From UBA1234 sp964400015 (GTDB lineage Bacteria > Bacillota > Clostridia > TANB77 > UBA1234), in the NCBI GenBank assembly GCA_964400015.1, contig CAYNRR010000004.1:29121-93120 (forward strand): 64,000 bases of DNA, given 5' to 3'. Below, in pieces: positions 58,301 to 64,000 of this stretch (the first letter of the stretch is position 1; every line of letters begins with the position of its first letter). The position numbers were made by a program, and so were the translations under genes. The notes under the pieces were generated by a model. It was not told the DNA's origin and searched no databases. It worked only from the letters and a program-made list of their open reading frames with translations.

Positions 58301-60651
58301 GTATTTTTTAATTCATTCGTACTTTGAAAATATCTTTTTCTTATGCCTATGACAAGTGGTGCAAATGCTAATATGATAGGCATGTAATAATATCCTAGGA
58401 AAAATTCTATAAGCAAACATGGTTCAATTAAACTTCTTCTAAGATTGTCCAAAATTTTATACTTTGATAGAGCATTTATTTTTTGATTAAATAGCCATGG
58501 TGAAACTTGCCAGTCGCCTCTTGTCCAGCGTGCTTGTCTTACCAGATACGAATTCACTTTACTCGGAAATCCATCTATCAATTTTATATCTGATGCAAGT
58601 CCAACTCTTAAATAACTTCCCTCTAACAAATCATGGCTAAGTACTTTATTGTCAGGTATTTCGTTTTTTAAAACTTGATCGAATATATTTAAATTATAAA
58701 TACCTTTTCCTGTGAAAATGCCTTCTCCAAACAAATCTTGATAAACATCCGATTCAGCAGTTGAATAAATATCTATTCCACCGACTCCTGCAAATAATTT
58801 TGAAAATGTACTTGCATTACTACTTTCAAGAGATACTCCTATCTTAGGCTGAATCAAGCCGTATCCCTTGCTTACTATTCCTTTTTTTATAACCGGTCTA
58901 TTAAACGGATGTTCCATTGTTCCAATTAGTTTACGTGCAGACTCATAATTCATTTCCGTGTCAGCATCCAAAGTTATTATATATTTTATATTTGGAATTT
59001 CAGCATTCTTTAGAGTATTGACTATGAAGGTACCATCATCTTTATAAAGCAAGAAATTATTGAATTCATTTATCATTCCTCGTTTTCTTTCATATCCCAA
59101 ATAACTTTCTTGTTTTTCATTATAAATTCTCTTTCTATATGCAAAATAAAATATATCTTTTCCATATTTTTTATTTAATCTTTCTGCTTCACTTTTACCC
59201 TTCAAAATTACAATTTCATCATGTTTTACCGTTTCTTCTTTTTCTTCCGAAGCATCGCCTAACAAGCAAAAATAAAGTCCATCCATTTTATTTAAAATAT
59301 AATATTTTTCCATACTTTCAAACAATTCTTCCACTCGTTTTGCACTTTTTAAAAGAGTAGGCACTATTACAAAAGTATTAACATTCTCATCAATTTCTTT
59401 TAATCTAGGTAATATTTGAGGTTTTACCTTTTTTATAATTATTTTATTTATAATACTTACAAAGACTTCAGATATAGGAATAAACAGTATCGGCCAAACC
59501 GTTTTTGAAATTTCAAATGAAATCAAAAAAGTTGGAAGATATATAACTGTCAAATATAGAAATAATTTATGCTTTAAAACACTTCTTGTGAAAATATCTT
59601 TCAAATTTTCTTTATAACCTAATTGTTTTAAAAAGAATATTTTTTTATCTCCTAGTAAAATTTCACTCATATCAAGTTCTGCTTGTGTCTTTATAAATTC
59701 AATTAAATTTTGAGCTATATAAATTTCTGAAACATTAAGTTTTTGCGAAATGCCTTTAATTTCGTTTCGATAAATTTCTTTGGTATCATCATCTAATTTT
59801 AAATAAATTTCATCCTGCATCAAAATTTTTTCTACAAAATTTATATTTTCTACAATCACATTAAAATTAAGTCGTGTAAGGCGCTTCAAACTCAATATTG
59901 AACTACTAATAGAAACTCTTTGCAATGTCATTTCAAAATGCATAGATTTAATAATTTTATCCGAGGTAGTTCCAGTTTTACTTATCTCTTCTTCGAGTAT
60001 TTCTAAATATCTTTTAGACTTTCTTCCCATCTTTTTTAGTTTGTAAAATAAATATTCTACATACGAGCCTACCTCATTTTTTAATTTTATGTCCTTATAT
60101 TCATAAAATTTCTGATTCTCCAATTTGTTCTTTTTGATATTTCGCTCAATCAAGCTTTCAACTTTAAATTTTTGCAACTGATTTCTTATTATCTTTTCAG
60201 AAACATTTTTAATTTTATTTATAAGAGCTATTTGTAAGTACAATTCTAGCTCATATAATTCTGCTTGAACTAAAATATCTTTTGTTTGATAAGCATTAAA
60301 AAAACGTTCTATATTTTCTTTTGAAATATAGCCATCGTTATATTTCACAAACTCCTCACATATCAAAGAAATTCTTGGCACTCCATTTACAGCAGGTAAT
60401 TTCTTATATGTTTTTTTATTTAAAGAATGTAAAATATAAAACGTTTGCTCTTCAATGATATAGTAATTATCTAAAAGCCATTCGCCAGCCAATGAAATAG
60501 GAACATGTTTTTCAATACTTTCAGTAAGTAATTTATATGCTTTTGTAATTATATTAAAATTTTCTTTTATCTTTTCTCTCGGGAAATTTTTTTTGCTAGC
60601 ATAACTGTTAACCTTATAATCCGTCGCAAGTTTTTTCGCATACTCTTCCAT
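55318..60651 (-). CDS. Cyclic beta-1,2-glucan synthase (NdvB-type): GT84, glycoamylase-like and first GH94-like domains
   Basis: Probable membrane enzyme making beta-1,2-glucan from UDP-glucose. The 1,777 residues start with the typical N-terminal domain (PISLAGEWLLDNYYIIEEQ, about 52-72), then membrane helices (about 375-415), a GT2-like core with the DxD in IITLDADTEMN and the RQARWTRGDWQ motif, more helices (about 740-880), a glycoamylase-like domain (SAFSVRDMKYNYQYQAFGIP), and the first GH94-type beta-sandwich. Full-length relatives (about 2,800 residues) carry the last domain in the same chain; here it lies in two more frames downstream. The start has GAGGAG eight bases upstream. The product may be a cyclic or linear glucan; this cannot be decided. 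Confidence 0.88.
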   Translation of the reverse strand: MEEYAKKLATDYKVNSYASKKNFPREKIKENFNIITKAYKLLTESIEKHVPISLAGEWLLDNYYIIEEQTFYILHSLNKKTYKKLPAVNGVPRISLICEEFVKYNDGYISKENIERFFNAYQTKDILVQAELYELELYLQIALINKIKNVSEKIIRNQLQKFKVESLIERNIKKNKLENQKFYEYKDIKLKNEVGSYVEYLFYKLKKMGRKSKRYLEILEEEISKTGTTSDKIIKSMHFEMTLQRVSISSSILSLKRLTRLNFNVIVENINFVEKILMQDEIYLKLDDDTKEIYRNEIKGISQKLNVSEIYIAQNLIEFIKTQAELDMSEILLGDKKIFFLKQLGYKENLKDIFTRSVLKHKLFLYLTVIYLPTFLISFEISKTVWPILFIPISEVFVSIINKIIIKKVKPQILPRLKEIDENVNTFVIVPTLLKSAKRVEELFESMEKYYILNKMDGLYFCLLGDASEEKEETVKHDEIVILKGKSEAERLNKKYGKDIFYFAYRKRIYNEKQESYLGYERKRGMINEFNNFLLYKDDGTFIVNTLKNAEIPNIKYIITLDADTEMNYESARKLIGTMEHPFNRPVIKKGIVSKGYGLIQPKIGVSLESSNASTFSKLFAGVGGIDIYSTAESDVYQDLFGEGIFTGKGIYNLNIFDQVLKNEIPDNKVLSHDLLEGSYLRVGLASDIKLIDGFPSKVNSYLVRQARWTRGDWQVSPWLFNQKINALSKYKILDNLRRSLIEPCLLIEFFLGYYYMPIILAFAPLVIGIRKRYFQSTNELKNTFLNCLVNFILLPYKAVILAKSILVTLYRMIFTKKHLLDWVTAADAETSLQNTLASYARQMIISPVIGFILVASTFLYNPITFIQAYILFLIWYSAPFVAYIISKNDKNSKICLEEISEKELVDIAKRTWNFFDEYISKENNYLMPDNFDNQRKEKITRYTSSTNIGLSMVAIISAYNLKFIDEKACVDRLKNIVEKIEQLKKWNGHLYNWYDIKNLDTIKPEFISTVDSGNFVGYLYTVLGFLKTSKYDSDNMLKTKIEKLIRETDFTKLYDYDKNIFSIGFDINQNKLVDSYYDLMASEARLASFVAIAKGDVSYKHWFYLGRSYTKLNNRSGLISWSGTMFEYLMPNVIMKLYKNSLLENAIQFALYSQIKYASKLEIPWGISESAFSVRDMKYNYQYQAFGIPWLGLKRGIEEDVVVSPYSSIISIEFEKEKVLDNIEYLKELGGYGKYGFYESIDFTPSRMEDKKYEVVKTYMAHHQALILLSLNNFLNDKILKKYFLDNIQIESAQILLQEKNQEFPNYIKIRKENVKKLKYKDYQDSSTAVINNSDKNVNILSNDEHTLLITSDGDGYSQNNEIYLYKFNDNQRTGNVTYIKNVDENVYWSNTKNPCTKEPDEYQVEFSTSDSFFYRKDGNLETYTTIYISPEDNLEIRKIELRNMSEKNTLINVINYFDPILSEIKADIVHPAYNKLFFTMQEYNGNIIVEKRFRNGEKNYLTSFAITENSGITFDYESDKSEIIGRCRSIENPIILTENKILSNNIAENTDLAIATKAQFILTGNGSVEIYYCVGFDKDLEKIKKIIDKYKSKNMLERTLEMAKSRATIENRFYKLNYNQILTYNKLLYEMLNGSGFREKYQDLISKNQKSQSDIWKYGISGDLPIILIKIKKINDVYVVRELIDAVRYFRLKNIFVDLVIIDEEKDEKYIYENILRYIELKNISYLIGTNAGIHIILKEKISQEEEYLFYDMADIILNAERGFIKDQLGGENEK

Positions 60652-60749
60652 TATTTCACTCCTCTAGAATCAGAACCTTAGACTTTTTATAAAAATCTAA
60701 TTTGTGTACTTTGGTTAGTATTATCAAATTATAGAAAAGTATACAAAAA

Positions 60750-60781
60750 AGCAGGCCATACGTTTAATTGTATGACCTGCT
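60750..60781 (-). terminator. Terminator of the por operon
   Basis: On the minus strand AGCAGG-T-CATAC pairs with GTATG-G-CCTGCT over an eight-base loop, then TTTTTTG. It begins eight bases past the porB stop, directly after REP-like copy C. Confidence 0.8.
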
Positions 60782-60785
60782 GAAA

Positions 60786-60802
60786 CATTTAACGGACGTC
60801 CC
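60786..60802 (+). repeat. REP-like 17-mer, copy C (inside the 3' end of porB)
   Basis: Identical to copies A and B. Read in gene sense it encodes the last residues (RDVR) and the TAA stop of porB and continues to the terminator. Confidence 0.85.
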
Positions 60803-61748
60803 TAGTGTCTCCGATGTTTTCAAGTTCTAATAGTCTTTCCCATTTTTCGTCTACTTCTTTTTGAAGTTCTTCTATCATCCATTCATTGCCTGGTGCAAAT
60901 AAATGTTTAAATCTTTTCTGACGTTTTAGCCATTCTGATACTGGCAATTTGTTTTTTGGCTTATAATTTATTTTGTATTTACCATCTATAATTTCATATA
61001 GTGGCCAATAACATGTTTCAACTGCCAATTTGTTAATCTCCATTAAGTCTTCTGTTTCATATCCCCAGCCTCTTGGACAAGGTGCCAATACATTTATAAA
61101 ACATGCACCCTCTGTATATATTGCTTTTTCTGCCTTAGTTGTAACATCACTAAAATTACCTATGCAAGCTGTTTGAGCAATGTATGGTAGGTGATGACCT
61201 GCCATTACTTCTGTTAAATCTTTTCTTTTTTGTTGTTTACCCGGAATGACTTTTCCTGCAGGCGAAGTTGTTGTATCTGCAAATCTTGGCGTTGCTGATG
61301 AACGTTGGATACCTGTATTCATATACGCACCGTTATCATAGCAAACGTATACCATATCATGTCCTCTTTCCATTGCTCCTGATAGTGATTGTAAACCTAT
61401 ATCATATGTTCCACCATCGCCACCAAACGCAATAAACTTAGTATGTTCATCGTCCGGAATTTTTCCGTTTCTTTTCATAGCTTTATACGCAGCTTCGACA
61501 CCAGCAACCGTAGCACCTGCACATTCAAAAGCTGTATGAATAAATGAATCTCTCCAAGCTGTATAAGGATACATAAAAGAAGAAACTTCAAGACATCCCG
61601 TTGCAGCACCTATTACAGCATGATCTCCTTCTTTTAATCCACGAAGAATTGCGTTAACAGCAACTGGTGCTCCGCAACCTGCACACATTCTATGACCAGC
61701 AGCCATTCTATTTGGTTTTTTTATAGCTTCTTTTAAATTGTATGCCAT
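60789..61748 (-). CDS. porB: 2-Oxoacid:ferredoxin oxidoreductase, beta subunit
   Basis: Thiamine-pyrophosphate subunit of pyruvate (or 2-oxoisovalerate) synthase, which links oxidative decarboxylation to CoA-ester formation and ferredoxin reduction. The 319-residue protein has the cluster-ligand CAGCGAP near the N terminus and the TPP motif GDGGTYDIGLQSLSGAMERG...NGAYMNTGIQ (about 108-150). The C terminus ends LENIGDTRDVR; its last residues and stop codon come from REP-like copy C, so the native C terminus may have been altered. It follows porA by 16 bases in the order gamma-delta-alpha-beta. Confidence 0.93.
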   Translation of the reverse strand: MAYNLKEAIKKPNRMAAGHRMCAGCGAPVAVNAILRGLKEGDHAVIGAATGCLEVSSFMYPYTAWRDSFIHTAFECAGATVAGVEAAYKAMKRNGKIPDDEHTKFIAFGGDGGTYDIGLQSLSGAMERGHDMVYVCYDNGAYMNTGIQRSSATPRFADTTTSPAGKVIPGKQQKRKDLTEVMAGHHLPYIAQTACIGNFSDVTTKAEKAIYTEGACFINVLAPCPRGWGYETEDLMEINKLAVETCYWPLYEIIDGKYKINYKPKNKLPVSEWLKRQKRFKHLFAPGNEWMIEELQKEVDEKWERLLELENIGDTRDVR

Positions 61749-61764
61749 TTTAACTTCTCCTTTC

Positions 61765-62943
61765 CTAACCTTTTAATCCTAAATATCTATATGGTGTACC
61801 TTGAATACCTTTATCCACATCTAATTGTAAATCACTATATACTCTTTCGATATCTTCTGATTTAACATCTCTACCACCAATACCATATACGTAGTTAACA
61901 GCTTTTACAGAAGTGATTCCAGCTCCATAAAGTGCAGATGTAACTTCTGTATAAAGAGGTCCACCAGCTCCATTTGTACTATCACATTTATCAAGAACTG
62001 CAACAGCTTTTACATTTTTTAAAGCAGTAGAAATAGCCTCATAAGGAAATGGTCTGAAAACTCTAGGTTTAATCAATCCAACTTTTAATCCTTTTTCTCT
62101 TAGTATATCTACTGTATATTTAGCAGTACCTGCCGTTGAATTTAATACAACAATTGCAAGCTCTGCATCTTCCATTTTATATTCTTCAATAAGACCATAT
62201 TTTCTACCTGTCATTTCAAAGAATTCTTTAGAAACTTCTTCAATAACATCTTTAGCATCTCTCATAGCTTGTGCCTGTTGGAACTTATGTTCAAATAAAT
62301 ATGCTTGTAAATCTAAAGGTCCTACTGCAATTGGTTCTGCTTTATTCAACAAATAATGTTCTGGCTTATATTCTCCTACAAAAGCTTTAACTTTTTCATC
62401 TTCTTCTAATTCTATATTTTCAATAGAATGCGAAGTTATGAATCCATCAAAACAATTCATAACAGGAAGTCCAGATTTTTCAGCTATTTTACATGCCATA
62501 ATAGCATTATCATAAGCTTCTTGGTTTGTTTCACCGTACAACTGAATCCAACCAGAATCTCTTGCTCCCATTGAATCAGAATGATCATTATGTATATTTA
62601 AAGGTCCTGATACAGCTCTATTTACACAAGACATCACAATTGGAAGTCTTAAACTCGATGCAATATAAAGCATCTCCCACATTAAAGAAAGTCCGTTTGC
62701 TGAAGTTGCTGTCATAACTCTTGCTCCAGCTGCTGACGCTCCTATACAAGCACTCATTGCACTGTGTTCACTTTCAACAGGAACAAATTCAGTAGTAACT
62801 TGACCATTATTTACAAAAGTTGAAAAATATTGTGGAATTTCTGTTGAAGGAGTAATTGGGAATGCAGCAACAACGTCTGGATTTATTTGACGCATCGCAT
62901 TAGCAACAGCTTCATTTCCACTTAAACGTTCTCTTATACTCAT
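61765..62943 (-). CDS. porA: 2-Oxoacid:ferredoxin oxidoreductase, alpha subunit
   Basis: A 392-residue alpha subunit. The N-terminal domain reads GNEAVANAMRQINPDVVAAFPITPSTEIPQ in outline, with the conserved PITPSTE, TEFVPVESEHSAMSACIGAS and TSANGLSLMWEMLYIASS. The second domain begins near 255 (LAIVVLNSTAGTAKYTVDIL). The start has AGGAGG about six bases upstream. It is the third gene of the por operon. Substrate choice (pyruvate or branched 2-oxoacids) cannot be read from motifs alone, but this subunit layout is typical of pyruvate synthase. Confidence 0.94.
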   Translation of the reverse strand: MSIRERLSGNEAVANAMRQINPDVVAAFPITPSTEIPQYFSTFVNNGQVTTEFVPVESEHSAMSACIGASAAGARVMTATSANGLSLMWEMLYIASSLRLPIVMSCVNRAVSGPLNIHNDHSDSMGARDSGWIQLYGETNQEAYDNAIMACKIAEKSGLPVMNCFDGFITSHSIENIELEEDEKVKAFVGEYKPEHYLLNKAEPIAVGPLDLQAYLFEHKFQQAQAMRDAKDVIEEVSKEFFEMTGRKYGLIEEYKMEDAELAIVVLNSTAGTAKYTVDILREKGLKVGLIKPRVFRPFPYEAISTALKNVKAVAVLDKCDSTNGAGGPLYTEVTSALYGAGITSVKAVNYVYGIGGRDVKSEDIERVYSDLQLDVDKGIQGTPYRYLGLKG

Positions 62944-62955
62944 TTATTTTTCCTC

Positions 62956-63240
62956 CTATTCCATTGTAATTGCACCGAATGGACAAGCTTTAGAACAAAC
63001 GCCACATCCTTTGCAATAATCGTAATTAAAATCTCCTCTATTACCTGCTTCATCTACAGGAATAGCACTATCTGGGCAAGTTGGCACACATAGTCCACAT
63101 TGCTTACATTTTTCTGAAAGAAAAATTGGTTTTCTTGATCTCCAATCTCCCGTATGAAATTCTTCCGAATTTGCAACATCATAAATTGTTCCACCTGGAG
63201 TAAGTTCTTGCCAAGTTGATTTAGCATTTATATTAGTCAC
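62956..63240 (-). CDS. porD: 2-Oxoacid:ferredoxin oxidoreductase, delta (ferredoxin-like) subunit
   Basis: A 94-residue subunit with two [4Fe-4S] motifs, CKQCGLCVPTCP and CKGCGVCSKACP, after a specific N-terminal segment (FHTGDWRSRKPIF) that distinguishes PorD from free ferredoxins. It passes electrons from the TPP subunit to external ferredoxin. The start has AGGAGGTAA upstream. It lies 36 bases after porC and 12 before porA. Confidence 0.95.
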   Translation of the reverse strand: MTNINAKSTWQELTPGGTIYDVANSEEFHTGDWRSRKPIFLSEKCKQCGLCVPTCPDSAIPVDEAGNRGDFNYDYCKGCGVCSKACPFGAITME

Positions 63241-63276
63241 TTAAATTACCTCCTAACTATAAACTGATTTTAAAAT

Positions 63277-63855
63277 TTATAAACCTTTTACCTCATTAAG
63301 TGAGCGACGTAACGCTTCCATATTACCATCAATAACTTCTGGCTTTTTAGCAAATTTGTGTTTAAAAGATTCAACCATATCATTTAAAAACGATTCATCA
63401 TCCATAATACCACTTACTTTTACTATTGCCGCAAGCATTGGCGTATTAGGAAAATATCTTCCCAAAGTTTCTTCTGATATAGTTCTTGCATCTATTGTAC
63501 AAACTTTTCCTTGATAACCTTTTAATAATTTTCTAACTTCATCTGGGGTTTTAGTAGAATTTACTACAATTGCACCCTCTGCTTTTAAACCAGCAGTTAC
63601 ATCAACAGATTCAAGCAGTGTATCATCTACAACTACTACATAATCCGGTTCATAAATATTGCTGTGAATTTTGATTGGTTCATCACTTATTCTGTTGTAT
63701 GCAGTGATTGGAGCGCCCATTCTCTCAGGTCCATATTCAGGAAAACCTTGAATATATTTACCTGTATTGAATGCTGCGTCAGCTAGTAGTAAAGATGCTG
63801 TTTTTGCACCTTGTCCACCACGACCATGCCATCTAATTTCAATTAAATTACTCAT
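63277..63855 (-). CDS. porC: 2-Oxoacid:ferredoxin oxidoreductase, gamma subunit
   Basis: A 192-residue gamma subunit with IRWHGRGGQGAKTASLLLADA at the N terminus, then PEYGPERMGAPITAYNRIS and VDDTLLESVDV, all standard for the family. I start at the ATG at 63855 because AGGAGG lies six bases upstream; the longer frame to 63876 reads through the ribosome site. It is the first gene of the por operon, behind a near-consensus promoter. Confidence 0.95.
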   Translation of the reverse strand: MSNLIEIRWHGRGGQGAKTASLLLADAAFNTGKYIQGFPEYGPERMGAPITAYNRISDEPIKIHSNIYEPDYVVVVDDTLLESVDVTAGLKAEGAIVVNSTKTPDEVRKLLKGYQGKVCTIDARTISEETLGRYFPNTPMLAAIVKVSGIMDDESFLNDMVESFKHKFAKKPEVIDGNMEALRRSLNEVKGL

Positions 63856-63885
63856 GTTCATCCTCCTTTTAAACATTCTAAGGAT

Positions 63886-63914
63886 AGTATATATTTCGCC
63901 TGTTTAAAAGTCAA
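63886..63914 (-). promoter_or_regulatory. Promoter of the por operon
   Basis: TTGACT (63909-63914) and TATACT (63886-63891) with a 17-base spacer, about 30 bases before porC. Nothing else is recognised in the last 86 bases. Confidence 0.75.
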
Positions 63915-64000
63915 CGCGAACAATTTAATGTGAATTGTGAAATTGTGTAGGTTTGTCAAACATATGTCACACTCACTTAGATACGCCTGCATTTGAAATA

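Overview
The window is a low-G+C (hand-counted lines run from about 25 to 30% G+C), almost entirely minus-strand chromosomal segment of a Bacillota bacterium, most likely an uncultured, anaerobic, probably host-associated member of the Clostridia. Signs are the WalRK-type two-component pair, RicT (YaaT), a TTG-start ComM, a clostridial 2[4Fe-4S] ferredoxin, a four-subunit 2-oxoacid:ferredoxin oxidoreductase, strong AGGAGG ribosome sites, and many proteins with the KNGI-type pilin-like N terminus common in gut Clostridia. UGA is used as a normal stop.

Layout. 1-5 kb: pyrimidine-nucleoside phosphorylase (cut by the window edge), ComEA, a secreted D,D-carboxypeptidase on the plus strand, thymidylate kinase and an Rpn-family PD-(D/E)XK protein. 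5.3-21.2 kb: one 15.8-kb gene for a 5,276-residue mosaic surface protein (pilin-like N terminus, InlB-type B repeats, BspA-like leucine-rich blocks, two beta-helix-like tracts and about 30 DUF285 units). 21.2-22.3 kb: a tandem repeat and a tRNA-Val/Asp/Phe operon. 22.3-33 kb: housekeeping genes (Hsp33, Csp, S41 protease, YibE/F, DprA-YraN-ComM, gyrA) with one plus-strand pilin-like gene. 33-39.6 kb: an operon that joins Tad-pilus components (TadZ, TadA, TadB/C-like) to a VirB4-type ATPase and a TraC-like protein. 39.6-48 kb: RsmI, TrmN6, ferredoxin, RicT, HolB, signal peptidase I, WalRK and a LytM-type peptidase. 48-51.5 kb: PcrA helicase followed by two pilin-like genes. 51.6-60.7 kb: a ThyX-like protein and a cyclic beta-1,2-glucan synthase split over three reading frames. 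60.8-63.9 kb: the por operon.

How parts may work together. Four proteins carry pilin-like N termini (the giant protein, 29.4 kb, 48.2 kb and 48.7 kb). The Tad/VirB4 operon supplies an ATPase set of the kind that assembles such proteins, but no prepilin peptidase is visible here. ComEA, DprA, YraN and ComM fit DNA uptake and processing. Pdp, Tmk and the ThyX-like protein all touch thymidylate metabolism.

The most unusual points are: (i) the Tad/VirB4 hybrid operon, whose first and last genes have good Shine-Dalgarno sites facing AUU/AUA codons rather than AUG, and whose first gene is crossed by an in-frame TGA; (ii) a one-base shift separating the strong ribosome site and prepilin leader of the giant gene from its 5,276-codon frame; (iii) a 17-base REP-like element sitting at the 3' ends of three different genes and supplying the stop codon of porB; (iv) a +1 shift at CTT-CGG inside the glucan synthase; and (v) a two-domain ThyX-like protein with its signature residues divided between the halves. 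No CRISPR array, rRNA or insertion-sequence transposase was found.
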